A stretch of 64,000 bases of DNA from Roseovarius sp. MMSF_3281 (GTDB lineage: Bacteria > Pseudomonadota > Alphaproteobacteria > Rhodobacterales > Rhodobacteraceae): positions 45,590 to 109,589 of the forward strand of contig NZ_JASHIM010000014.1 in assembly GCF_030733685.1 (NCBI RefSeq), read 5' to 3'. The notes under the pieces are model-generated. The model made no database searches. It worked only from the letters and a program-made list of their open reading frames with translations, and was not told the origin of the DNA. Below, piece by piece: positions 45,245-53,767 of the stretch. Every line of letters begins with the position of its first letter. Positions within the stretch are counted from its first letter, which is position 1. A program made the translations under genes and the position numbers.

Positions 45245-45261
45245 GATAGAAAACGCCTATC
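45245..45261. promoter_or_regulatory. LysR-type T-N11-A dyad before fdsG
   Basis: GATAG and CTATC are separated by 7 bp, giving the T-N11-A form typical of LysR boxes, 75 bp before the fdsG ATG and just after the LysR gene. Confidence 0.4.
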
Positions 45262-45335
45262 GCGTCACGAAACTGCGTTATTGATACTACCCCGCGGTGG
45301 TGTGCCAAGGTATTCCAAACAGGAGGACGACAGCC

Positions 45336-45812
45336 ATGGCCCACCCCGCCACTGCCATCGACGCCGAGGAAATTGACCAGATCGTTGAGGCCCATTGCAC
45401 CCTTGAAGGGCCGCTTCTGCCATTGTTGCATGCCCTGCAGGAGGCGTTCGGATACGTTCCCGCACAGGCGCACGAGCCCATCTGCAAAGCGCTGAACATT
45501 ACCCGTGCCGAATTGCACGGCGTCATCAGCTTTTACCACGACTACCGCGACAAGCCCGCGGGCCGGCATGTTCTGAAGATTTGCCGCGCCGAGGCCTGCC
45601 AATCGGTTGGCAGCGCGGCACTGGCCGAGGGGCTGCTGGCCAAGCTGGGGCTGGACTGGCACGGCACGACCGCGAACGGCACGGTAACGGTAGAGCCGGT
45701 TTACTGCCTTGGCCTGTGCGCCTGCGCACCGGCGGCTATGATGGATGACCGTGTTGTTGGCCGGGTCGACGCGGCGAAACTGGACAGGCTACTGGCGGAG
45801 GCGGGCGCATGA
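45336..45812 (+). CDS. fdsG: NAD-dependent formate dehydrogenase gamma subunit
   Basis: The 158-residue NuoE-like protein carries a [2Fe-2S] set: CRAEACQSVG near residue 90 and CLGLCACAPAAM near 127. In FdsABG it passes electrons with FdsB from the molybdenum subunit to NAD+. AGGAGGA precedes the ATG. It overlaps fdsB by 4 nt. Confidence 0.94.
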   Translation: MAHPATAIDAEEIDQIVEAHCTLEGPLLPLLHALQEAFGYVPAQAHEPICKALNITRAELHGVISFYHDYRDKPAGRHVLKICRAEACQSVGSAALAEGLLAKLGLDWHGTTANGTVTVEPVYCLGLCACAPAAMMDDRVVGRVDAAKLDRLLAEAGA

Positions 45813-47317
45813 AGATTTACGTTCCCATGGACAGCGCCGCCAAGGCGCTTGGTGCCGAAGAGGTGGTTGCGGCCCTGCGCGAAGCCGCGCCCGAGGCCGA
45901 GATCCTGCGCACCGGCACACGCGGCATGATCTGGCTTGAACCGCTGGTCGAGGTCGAGATTGATGGCGTACGCCACGGTTTCGGTCCAGCCGAGCCGGGC
46001 GACGTGGCCGGTATCCTTGACGGCAGCAGCACCAAGGCGCTTGGCCCGATCGAGGAGTTGGACTGGATGAAGCGGCAGACGCGTCTGACCTTTGCCCGTG
46101 TCGGCGTGGTCGATCCGCTGAACCTGTCGGATTACGCGGCGCATGGCGGCCTTGAAGGGCTGAAGCGCGCGCTTCCCATGTCCGGGCAGGACATCGTCGA
46201 TGAGGTCAAGGCCTCCGGCCTGCGCGGGCGCGGCGGTGCAGGTTTCCCTACTGGCATCAAGTGGCAGACGGTGCATGACGCGGATGCGCCGCAAAAATAC
46301 ATCGTCTGCAATGCCGATGAGGGCGATAGCGGCACCTTTGCCGACCGGATGATCATGGAAGGCGACCCCTTCACCCTGATCGAGGGCATGGCCATCGCCG
46401 GGCTCGGCGTTGGCGCGACAAAGGGGTATGTCTACCTGCGCTCGGAATACCCCGACGCGATTGCCGTGATGACCCGCGCGGTCCAGATCGCGCGTGCGCA
46501 AGGCGTGCTTGGTCCGGATGTGCTTGGCTCGGGGCGCGCTTTCGACATGGAAATTCGCAAAGGCGCGGGCGCCTATGTTTGTGGCGAGGAAACCTCGCTT
46601 CTGAACTCCCTCGAAGGCAAACGCGGCGTGGTGCGGGCCAAGCCGCCGCTCCCCGCGCTGGAAGGGTTCCTCGGCCAGCCGACGGTGGTCAATAACGTGA
46701 TTTCGCTGGCGACTGTGCCGGTGATCTTCGAAAAGGGCGCGCAGTTCTACGCCGATTTCGGCCTTGGCCGGTCGCGCGGAACGGTGACGCTTCAGATCGC
46801 CGGAAATGTCGCGCGCGGCGGCCTGTTCGAGACCGCTTTTGGTATTTCGCTGGGCGAGGTCGTGAATGATCTTGGCGGCGGCAGCGCCACGGGCCACCCG
46901 GTCAAGGCGGTGCAGGTCGGCGGCCCGCTGGGCGCCTATATGCCGGTTTCCAAGTTCGACACGCCGCTGGGCTACGAGGAATTCGACGCAGCGGGCGGGT
47001 TGATCGGCCACGCGGGTCTGACGGTGTTCGACGACACAACCGACATGCTGGGTATGGCACGCTTTGCGATGGAATTCTGCGCCGTGGAAAGCTGTGGCAA
47101 ATGCACCCCCTGCCGGATCGGTGCAGTCCGTGGTGTCGAAACCCTCGACCGGATTGCAGAAGGGGACGCCGAGGCCTTGCCGCTGCTGACCGACCTTTGC
47201 GAGACGATGCAGGACGGCTCTTTGTGTGCCCTTGGGGGGTTCACCCCGTTCCCGGTGATGTCCGCCGTCACCCATTTCCCTGACGATTTCGCACGCTTGA
47301 AGGAGGCCGCAGAATGA
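45809..47317 (+). CDS. fdsB: NAD-dependent formate dehydrogenase beta subunit
   Basis: The 502-residue NuoF-like flavoprotein has an N-terminal thioredoxin-like part (about 1-110), the NADH/FMN region LRGRGGAGFPTGIKW and GAGAYVCGEETSLLNSLEG, and a C-terminal [4Fe-4S] site ESCGKCTPCRIG. It reduces NAD+ using FMN. Coupled to fdsG and fdsA by 4-nt overlaps. Confidence 0.96.
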   Translation: MKIYVPMDSAAKALGAEEVVAALREAAPEAEILRTGTRGMIWLEPLVEVEIDGVRHGFGPAEPGDVAGILDGSSTKALGPIEELDWMKRQTRLTFARVGVVDPLNLSDYAAHGGLEGLKRALPMSGQDIVDEVKASGLRGRGGAGFPTGIKWQTVHDADAPQKYIVCNADEGDSGTFADRMIMEGDPFTLIEGMAIAGLGVGATKGYVYLRSEYPDAIAVMTRAVQIARAQGVLGPDVLGSGRAFDMEIRKGAGAYVCGEETSLLNSLEGKRGVVRAKPPLPALEGFLGQPTVVNNVISLATVPVIFEKGAQFYADFGLGRSRGTVTLQIAGNVARGGLFETAFGISLGEVVNDLGGGSATGHPVKAVQVGGPLGAYMPVSKFDTPLGYEEFDAAGGLIGHAGLTVFDDTTDMLGMARFAMEFCAVESCGKCTPCRIGAVRGVETLDRIAEGDAEALPLLTDLCETMQDGSLCALGGFTPFPVMSAVTHFPDDFARLKEAAE

Positions 47318-50208
47318 AGGATTTCATCATTCCAGACGACCGCGACATGGGCACCCCCGCCAAGACCGGGGAACCCGTCACCCTGACCATCGACGGCTTT
47401 GACGTCACCGTGCCAGAAGGCACATCGGTGCTGCGCGCCGCCGCCGAGATCGGCATTCAGATTCCCAAACTCTGCGCATCGGACAATCTTGAGGCATTCG
47501 GCTCGTGCCGCCTGTGCGCGGTGGAAATCGAAGGCCGCCGCGGCACGCCTGCCTCCTGCACCACGCCGGTCACGGCGGGTATGGTGGTCGACACCAACTC
47601 GAACAAGGTGCGCAAGATCCGCAAGGGCGTCATGGAGCTGTATATCAGCGACCACCCGCTCGATTGCCTGACCTGCGCGGCCAATGGCGATTGCGAATTG
47701 CAGGACATGGCAGGTGCCGTTGGCCTGCGCGACGTGCGCTACAAGGCCCCGGAAACCGGTGGCCTCGCCAACCATTTCGAAGCGCGCAACACCAGCGGAG
47801 AGTCCAACCCCGAATGGCTGCCCAAGGATGATTCCAACCCTTATTTCAGCTACGATCCGTCAAAATGCATCGTCTGCAACCGCTGCGTCCGCGCCTGCGA
47901 AGAGGTGCAGGGCACATTTGCTCTGACCATCTCGGGCCGGGGGTTCGACAGCCGCGTGTCGGCAGGCGCTGCCGGGGATGACTTCCTGTCGTCGGATTGC
48001 GTGTCCTGCGGCGCTTGCGTGCAGGCCTGCCCCACCGCAACCCTACAGGAAAAGTCCATCATCGAGATGGGCACACCGGATCGGTCGGTCGTAACCACCT
48101 GCGCCTATTGCGGCGTTGGCTGTTCGTTCAAGGCCGAGATGCAGGGCGATGAACTGGTCCGCATGGTGCCCTACAAGCACGGCAAGGCCAACCGCGGCCA
48201 TTCCTGTGTCAAGGGCCGCTTTGCCTATGGCTATGCCAACCACCGCGATCGCATCCTGAACCCCATGATCCGCGATACCATTGACGAACCTTGGCGCGAA
48301 GTCAGCTGGGACGAAGCGCTGTCCTTCGCCGCGACCCGCCTGCGCGGGTTGCAGGAAAAGCACGGCAAGAAAAGCATCGGCGTCATCACGTCAAGCCGCT
48401 GCACCAACGAGGAAACCTTCCTTGTGCAAAAGCTGACCCGTGCGGTCTTTGGCAACAACAATACCGATACATGCGCCCGTGTCTGCCATTCGCCCACCGG
48501 TTACGGGCTGGGCCAGACCTTCGGCACCAGCGCGGGCACGCAGGATTTCGACAGCGTCGAGCAAACCGACGTGGTTATCGTCATCGGGGCCAACCCGACC
48601 GACGGCCACCCGGTCTTTGCCAGCCGCTTGAAAAAGCGCCTGCGCGCCGGTGCCAAGCTGATCGTGATCGACCCGCGCCGTATCGACCTTGTCAAATCGG
48701 CGCATATCGAGGCCGCACATCATCTGGCCCTTACGCCGGGGACCAATGTTGCCGTCGTGACGGCTTTGGCGCATGTGATCGTAACCGAAGGCCTGATGGA
48801 CGAGGCCTATATCCGCGAACGCTGCGATTGGGACGAGTTCCAGGTCTATGCCGAGTTCGTGTCCGATCCCCGTCATAGCCCCGAGTCGACGCAGCTTCTG
48901 ACCGGCGTTCCCGCCGATGAACTGCGCGCGGCAGCCCGCACCTTTGCCCGCGGCGGCAATGGTGCGATCTACTACGGGCTGGGCGTCACCGAGCACAGCC
49001 AAGGCTCGACCACCGTGATGGGGATCGCCAACCTTGCCATGCTGACCGGCAATGTCGGTCGTCCCGGCGTTGGCGTGAACCCGCTTCGCGGTCAGAACAA
49101 CGTGCAGGGATCGTGCGATATGGGCTCTTTCCCGCATGAACTGCCGGGGTATCGTCACGTTAAACTACCCGAGGTGCGAAACATCTTCGAATCCGCCTGG
49201 GGTGTTGAGATCGACCCGGAACCGGGCCTGCGCATCCCCAACATGCTGGACGCGGCAGTCGAAGGCAGCTTCAAGGGGCTTTACTGTCAGGGCGAGGATA
49301 TCCTGCAATCGGACCCGGATACGAAACATGTGGCGGCGGGGCTTGCCGCGATGGAGTGTGTCATCGTGCATGACCTCTTCCTCAATGAGACCGCGAATTA
49401 CGCGCATGTCTTCCTGCCCGGTTCGACCTTCCTCGAAAAGGACGGCACATTTACCAATGCCGAGCGCCGGATCAACCGCGTGCGCCAAGTCATGGCCCCC
49501 AAGAACGGCTATGCCGATTGGGAGGTGACGCAGCTGCTGGCCAATGCGATGGGGGCGGGCTGGACCTATACCCACCCCAGCCAGGTCATGGAAGAGATCG
49601 CCGCAACGACACCAAGCTTTGCCGGGGTCAGCTATGATGTGCTCGAAGAAAAGGGCAGCGTGCAATGGCCCTGTAACGACTCGCGGCCCGAGGGCACCCC
49701 GCTCATGCATGTCGATGAATTCGTGCGCGGCAAGGGGCGGTTCATCGTGACCGAATACGTGGCGACGGATGAAAAGACCGGCCCACGCTTCCCACTGTTG
49801 CTCACCACTGGGCGCATTCTGTCGCAATACAATGTCGGCGCCCAGACACGGCGCACCGAAAACGTGGTGTGGCATGAGGCCGATGTGTTGGAAATCCACC
49901 CCCATGACGCCGAGAACCGAGGCTTGAAGGATGGCGATTGGGTTCGACTGGCCTCGCGCTCGGGCGAAACGACGCTAAAGGCGCAAGTGACCGATCGTGT
50001 CAGCCCCGGCGTGGTCTACACGACCTTCCACCACCCGGACACGCAGGCCAACGTCATTACCACCGATTATTCCGACTGGGCGACCAATTGCCCGGAATAC
50101 AAGGTGACGGCTGTGCAAGTGGCGCCCTCGAACGGGCCAACCGACTGGCAAGAAGATTACGCGGCTCAGGCCGAACGGTCGCGCCGCATTCTGCCAGCGG
50201 CGGAATGA
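47314..50208 (+). CDS. fdsA: NAD-dependent formate dehydrogenase alpha (molybdenum) subunit
   Basis: The 964-residue catalytic subunit starts with a [2Fe-2S] ferredoxin part (CASDNLEAFGSCRLC), a His/Cys [4Fe-4S] (DHPLDCLTCAANGDCELQD), two ferredoxin clusters (CIVCNRCVRAC; CVSCGACVQAC), and the molybdopterin domain with CAYCGVGCSF. The Mo ligand is Cys391 in CARVCHSPTGYG, codon TGC, so it is not a selenoprotein. It oxidises formate to CO2, and this class can also reduce CO2. Length is usual for FdsA. Confidence 0.97.
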   Translation: MKDFIIPDDRDMGTPAKTGEPVTLTIDGFDVTVPEGTSVLRAAAEIGIQIPKLCASDNLEAFGSCRLCAVEIEGRRGTPASCTTPVTAGMVVDTNSNKVRKIRKGVMELYISDHPLDCLTCAANGDCELQDMAGAVGLRDVRYKAPETGGLANHFEARNTSGESNPEWLPKDDSNPYFSYDPSKCIVCNRCVRACEEVQGTFALTISGRGFDSRVSAGAAGDDFLSSDCVSCGACVQACPTATLQEKSIIEMGTPDRSVVTTCAYCGVGCSFKAEMQGDELVRMVPYKHGKANRGHSCVKGRFAYGYANHRDRILNPMIRDTIDEPWREVSWDEALSFAATRLRGLQEKHGKKSIGVITSSRCTNEETFLVQKLTRAVFGNNNTDTCARVCHSPTGYGLGQTFGTSAGTQDFDSVEQTDVVIVIGANPTDGHPVFASRLKKRLRAGAKLIVIDPRRIDLVKSAHIEAAHHLALTPGTNVAVVTALAHVIVTEGLMDEAYIRERCDWDEFQVYAEFVSDPRHSPESTQLLTGVPADELRAAARTFARGGNGAIYYGLGVTEHSQGSTTVMGIANLAMLTGNVGRPGVGVNPLRGQNNVQGSCDMGSFPHELPGYRHVKLPEVRNIFESAWGVEIDPEPGLRIPNMLDAAVEGSFKGLYCQGEDILQSDPDTKHVAAGLAAMECVIVHDLFLNETANYAHVFLPGSTFLEKDGTFTNAERRINRVRQVMAPKNGYADWEVTQLLANAMGAGWTYTHPSQVMEEIAATTPSFAGVSYDVLEEKGSVQWPCNDSRPEGTPLMHVDEFVRGKGRFIVTEYVATDEKTGPRFPLLLTTGRILSQYNVGAQTRRTENVVWHEADVLEIHPHDAENRGLKDGDWVRLASRSGETTLKAQVTDRVSPGVVYTTFHHPDTQANVITTDYSDWATNCPEYKVTAVQVAPSNGPTDWQEDYAAQAERSRRILPAAE

Positions 50209-51035
50209 CCATGCGCGCCCCCCTTAGCGGCCATATCAGCACCGCGGGTCGGACACACCGCACCGAGGGCGTGCGCGACATCCATCGCGCACTGCCCGAG
50301 GAGGTCCCCGTTGCCTTGGTCTTCAACGGCACAACACAGGCGGTGATGATGGCGACCCCTGCGGACCTGTCGGATTTTGCGCATGGCTTTGCCCTGACCG
50401 AGGGAATCGTAAACGACCTTGCACAGATCGAGGACTTCGAAATCATCCATCACGAGCAGGGACTCGAAGCGCGGTTCTGGCTGAGCGAGGACCGGGCCGA
50501 TATGCTCATCGCGCGCCGTCGTGCCATGGCCGGGCCGGTGGGCTGCGGACTGTGTGGCATCGACAGCCTTGAACAGGCCGTGCGGCCGGTGCCACGCGTC
50601 GAGACAGATCTGCGCCTTGACCCTGGCGACGTGGCCCGCGCAACCGATGCCCTGCGGCCCCATCAACACCTGCACGACCTCACCCACGCCACCCACGCCG
50701 CCGGGTTCCTGTCCCCCGGTGGGGGCCTGTCCCTCGCACGCGAGGATGTGGGCCGCCACAACGCACTGGACAAGCTGATCGGGGCGTTGCTGCAACAGGG
50801 CATCGCACCCGCGAGCGGCGCTGCGGTCATGACATCGCGGCTCTCGGTCGAATTGGTGCAGAAATGCGCCATGGCCGGCATTCCCGTGCTGATCGCGGTC
50901 TCGGCCCCGACCGGCGCTGCCGTACACCTTGCACAGCAGGCCGGGATCACCCTTGCCGCTTTTGCGCGGTCCGGCGGTTTCGATCTTTATTCCCATCCCC
51001 ACCGTATCACCGACGAGGCCGAACATGTCGCCTGA
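50205..51035 (+). CDS. fdhD: formate dehydrogenase sulfur-carrier/accessory protein
   Basis: FdhD (FdsC in fds operons) carries sulfur to bis-MGD so that the Mo site becomes active. The 276-residue product contains the cysteine pair GCGLCGIDSL near residue 110 and the GDP/bis-MGD motifs FSHG-like FAHGFALTEGIV and REDVGRHNALDKLIG. The ATG at 50205-50207 overlaps the fdsA stop; a second ATG 6 bp later is equally possible. It overlaps fdsD by 11 nt. Confidence 0.95.
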   Translation: MTMRAPLSGHISTAGRTHRTEGVRDIHRALPEEVPVALVFNGTTQAVMMATPADLSDFAHGFALTEGIVNDLAQIEDFEIIHHEQGLEARFWLSEDRADMLIARRRAMAGPVGCGLCGIDSLEQAVRPVPRVETDLRLDPGDVARATDALRPHQHLHDLTHATHAAGFLSPGGGLSLAREDVGRHNALDKLIGALLQQGIAPASGAAVMTSRLSVELVQKCAMAGIPVLIAVSAPTGAAVHLAQQAGITLAAFARSGGFDLYSHPHRITDEAEHVA

Positions 51036-51228
51036 AAAAATGGTCCGCATGGCAAACCAGATCGCCACCTTCTTCAAATCACAGCCGAACGAGGACGCCC
51101 CGGCCAAGGTTGCCGCGCATATCAACGACTTCTGGGAACCACGCATGCGAAGCCAGCTGCGGGCCTACGCCGAAACCGATGGCGCGGGGCTCGATGATAT
51201 CGTCCTGAAGGCGATCCCGCTGGTCTGA
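51025..51228 (+). CDS. fdsD: formate dehydrogenase delta subunit
   Basis: The 67-residue protein (MSPEKMVRMANQIATFFKSQ ... HINDFWEPRMRSQL) matches the short FdsD family, needed for a stable FdsABG complex. Last gene of the fds operon, overlapping fdhD. No terminator is seen after it. Confidence 0.92.
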   Translation: MSPEKMVRMANQIATFFKSQPNEDAPAKVAAHINDFWEPRMRSQLRAYAETDGAGLDDIVLKAIPLV

Positions 51229-51987
51229 ATGCCGTTATGCGGGGCTTGGTGTGGCTGTCGCTGCGGCGGCTCCAATGTTTGCCCCCCCGCCGGGACCAGG
51301 AAACGCAGAACTCACATAGCCTTCGATCCATCGGGGATCAGCAGGCAGCGCCAAGGCCTGCAAGCGTATAGAGCGGCATCGGCGGCACGGGTTGCGTCGT
51401 TGCCAGCGCCGCGCTCACGCCTTCTGCGGTGGCCAAGGCAATCACGCCGCCCGCCTTCATCGCCGACGCGGTGACAATCGGCTTGCTTGCGGCCTTTCCC
51501 GCGATCGCCCTGTGGCTTCCCGGCCTCGCTTAAACAGGGGCACCTCCTGCCGATGGTGTCGGGATGGAGCCCCCTCCCCCGCGCGTGCATCATAGCTCGA
51601 AACACAACCGCCTTGGTGCCCAGTGAAACTGGCCAAGATCACTCCACTGTCGAAAAGCCGCGCATCGCCGGGCCGCGGTGCGGCGAACGCCCCTCGAGGC
51701 GAAGGCATTTCATCCAAGCAACTGGCGCGTGACCTCCCGGCGGCGGGCCTACGGCCCTTGATCCCGCGCGGATGGAGGGAATGGCAGCGGAGCGGAGGGA
51801 GGGGGCTTTGGAAAGTCGCGATCCATCGGCGGTTTCTCGACGTACCCGGCCCAAAGCGGCCATTCGAGCAGAGTGCGGCGAATGACTGGTTAAGCCCGGG
51901 GGTACCCGGGCATCGTTAATCTCGCAGAGTACGCCTGCGTTAAGGCCGGAGAGAAACACGAGATCCACATTGAAGCCGGCGAAACTT
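51229..51987. other. gene-poor junction with remnants
   Basis: This 759-bp stretch has no convincing intact gene. It includes the right copy of the dctM 3' repeat (51455-51567). Just before that repeat, the bases ATCACGCCGCCC also occur in dctM (about 33236-33247), so the fragment may be a dctM relic with an internal deletion. A perfect dyad GCCCGGG-GGTA-CCCGGGC lies at 51894-51911. The text GCCCAAAGCGGCCATTCG (about 51859-51876) resembles a widely dispersed intergenic repeat. It reads as junction debris. Confidence 0.6.
51455..51567 (+). repeat. 113-bp direct repeat, right copy
   Basis: Same orientation and length as 33327-33439, with four mismatches (two of them third-position-like changes in the former dctM frame). 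The upstream part of dctM is missing. Marks the right end of the formate/molybdenum block, 227 bp after fdsD. Confidence 0.9.
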
Positions 51988-52025
51988 CTACCCTGCAGGA
52001 TGATCTTCTGCAGGTTGCTCTGTGA
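51894..52025 (+). pseudogene. short C-terminal protein remnant
   Basis: An open plus-strand stretch without a start codon ends LAEYACVKAGEKHEIHIEAG then ETSTLQDDLLQVAL and a TGA at 52023-52025. The composition is protein-like and differs from random GC-rich frames. It may be the tail of a mobile-element or phage gene, cut at 51890. It overlaps the 3' end of the DUF6941-like gene on the other strand. No family is assigned. Confidence 0.3.
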
Positions 52026-52464
52026 ACATCACAGATAAAGCACCCAACCGAACTTCCCGGTCATCATCCAAATACGCTCTGACTTTAATTTGCCCCGGCT
52101 TCGAGAAGTTCATCGGCGTCCATTGGCATGGAAAAGCCATTAATAATACTTTCCCGTCTTCTTTACTGCCTGCGACAGATGCGGGGGAAGGCTCGTTATG
52201 GTCTTCAGAATTTTCAATTTCGGCTTCTAATATCGTCGTTTCTTCGTCTCCTTCCGTCTTAATGACACGCAAGGAAATCTTCTCGAATTGAATGTTTGTA
52301 GGGACACGAAGATTAATTAAGGCCGCGAAAGTTGGCAAGATCCCTGGCGGCGGACCATTGAAGTTGAGAGAACTGGCATAGCAGCCCACAAGCGTTAGCT
52401 TGCCATTGATTTCATGCCTAATGTCATCGCAAAAGGTAGTGATTCCGTAAGGCTCAGTATTCAC
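51988..52464 (-). CDS. DUF6941-like protein, third gene of a toxin-antitoxin operon
   Basis: The 158-residue protein contains TTFCDDIRHEINGKLTLVG near residue 10, the F-C-D-D/E-I-R...G-K pattern I associate with DUF6941 (beta-sandwich, function unknown), and ends GQIKVRAYLDDDREVRLGAL then SVMFTEQ. The start is a GTG at 52462-52464 overlapping the antitoxin stop (GTGA). AT-rich and with codon use unlike its neighbours, so probably acquired. In three-gene toxin-antitoxin operons the third gene is often a chaperone; that role is only a guess. Confidence 0.6.
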   Translation of the reverse strand: MNTEPYGITTFCDDIRHEINGKLTLVGCYASSLNFNGPPPGILPTFAALINLRVPTNIQFEKISLRVIKTEGDEETTILEAEIENSEDHNEPSPASVAGSKEDGKVLLMAFPCQWTPMNFSKPGQIKVRAYLDDDREVRLGALSVMFTEQPAEDHPAG

Positions 52465-52841
52465 GATCCAGCTCTTTCCAAAACATACTTTGTATCTGGC
52501 TCGACGGTCCCTCGTGCGTAGGATTTTGACGTGTCGTCGATCTCGATTACTTTTCCGGATGAGAGTGTCCAATTTGTGAGAGCAGCAGCATCCTTATCTA
52601 CAAACTCAATTTTGACATCCTTATCAAAAGCATACGCAAATTCAGCGATCGAACGTGCGGTCAGGTTCGCACTTCCTTTTAGTCGCCGGTTTACAACCGA
52701 TCGATCAACGCCCAGAATGCTCGCGATCTCTTGTTGGGTCTTCCCAGATTCAAGAAGGGCTCTTTGAATCTTCTTTTGCAGTCCAGAAATAAACCTAGCT
52801 GACTTTCTTGATTTCGGGTCAATGCGCATCTGATACGACAT
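52461..52841 (-). CDS. XRE-family antitoxin
   Basis: The 126-residue protein has a Cro/CI-type helix-turn-helix (TQQEIASILGVDRSVVNRRL, about residues 35-54) in the middle and a C-terminal tail (FDKDVKIEFVDKDAAALTN) that could wrap the toxin. It follows the toxin gene with a 23-nt overlap, the toxin-first order of HigBA. It likely represses its own operon. Confidence 0.78.
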   Translation of the reverse strand: MSYQMRIDPKSRKSARFISGLQKKIQRALLESGKTQQEIASILGVDRSVVNRRLKGSANLTARSIAEFAYAFDKDVKIEFVDKDAAALTNWTLSSGKVIEIDDTSKSYARGTVEPDTKYVLERAGS

Positions 52842-53310
52842 CTAAGTAGCTCCTACCTTCGAGGCATTTTGGTTCATCCAAGTCCATCATATTCCGGACG
52901 TAGGCGGTTTGAGCTATGTAACGGCCATAGCTACTATTTACTTCTATGTTGTCTTTGCTGTCGCCAAAGCAACAGATGAAAGCATCTTTCTGTGGGACCC
53001 AACCAAACACCCGAACTTCGTCCGTCTTGAACTCCCATACATGATGATCTGGCGTGTAATGTAGCTTCTTAAACCTTCGGTCTGATGAGAAATTTTCACC
53101 CACGACATACTCGTAGAATACGGCGAAAACTTGCTCAATTGGTGTAAGGTCGGAGTAGAGTATGTTGTGTTCAATTTCTGGAAGCTCGCCATCAAGCCAC
53201 TCAATGAATTCCATCGTCGCATACAACATCCTCCACGGAAGCTCGCCTGCTTCCAACGGGTCGATGACTTCAAGAACCCTCGACTCGCACAACTCTATCA
53301 GTGTTGCCAT
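52819..53310 (-). CDS. HigB/RelE-superfamily toxin, extended form
   Basis: The 163-residue protein has a C-terminal region (LHYTPDHHVWEFKTDEVRVF, then GWVPQKDAFICCFGDSKDN) like the phage Gp49/HigB toxin core, where RelE-type toxins read 'KHLKG..LWELR...YRVFY'. The N-terminal 80 residues are extra, possibly a family-specific extension. Start ATG at 53308-53310; no clear ribosome site. First gene of the AT-rich three-gene operon. An mRNA-cleaving role is inferred from the family. Confidence 0.65.
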   Translation of the reverse strand: MATLIELCESRVLEVIDPLEAGELPWRMLYATMEFIEWLDGELPEIEHNILYSDLTPIEQVFAVFYEYVVGENFSSDRRFKKLHYTPDHHVWEFKTDEVRVFGWVPQKDAFICCFGDSKDNIEVNSSYGRYIAQTAYVRNMMDLDEPKCLEGRSYLDVVSDAH

Positions 53311-53684
53311 ATATATCAACAATCGCTTAATGCAAGGTTACTGTTTGCAACGTTAAGGTGCCACATTCCCCTACGCAACCCACCCAACAGGCTGAGCTTG
53401 TGTCAGATTCTACGCATTTCTGCCGACTGTGCTGACTGCAGCGAAAGCCCGCTTCCCGCCCCTTCAGACGGGTGTATCCGTTGCAGGTACAGAACCAATA
53501 CCCCTCCCGGCCTAACACCTGCCATCCCATACCTCCCCCTGAATTCGCAATCCGAACCTCCATGTTTGCCCTTCCCAAATCACGCTTCAATCCACCTCGC
53601 GCCAGTTCCACGCCACCAACCTTCCCGCAAAACCGTTAACATTGTCTTGCCCCACCGTGCGGGGCGGTCCGTGGCGGGGCCTTC
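53311..53684. other. gene-free interval upstream of the purA repeat array
   Basis: AT content falls from the toxin-antitoxin patch toward the purA side. I see no gene, RNA gene or repeat in this 374-bp stretch; it should contain the toxin operon promoter near 53320-53360. Open frames crossing it have no start signals or family similarity. Confidence 0.4.
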
Positions 53685-53763
53685 TGTACAGTCTGTACAC
53701 CCCCGCCTCGGCCCACCCCCGATTTCTGTACAAAACCCACGTACAGTCCGTACAAAACGTACA
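53685..53763. promoter_or_regulatory. TGTACA array related to the CGTACG element
   Basis: YGTACA hexamers start at 53685, 53694, 53727, 53740, 53749 and 53758. The first pair forms a perfect dyad TGTACAGTCTGTACA (7+1+7) and the fourth and fifth form the imperfect CGTACAGTCCGTACA. The order dyad - single - dyad and the 9-bp step match the neighbouring CGTACG module, but the other spacings and the hexamer differ. It lies directly upstream of that module. Confidence 0.65.
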
Positions 53764-53767
53764 GTTT

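Noticed and set aside
48484..48486. Selenocysteine at the Mo ligand of formate dehydrogenase
   Set aside because: The codon is TGC (Cys391), not TGA; the enzyme is a cysteine form.
33440..51454. Integrative element with its own integrase
   Set aside because: No integrase, transposase or tRNA target was found in or next to the block; only the direct repeats support island status.
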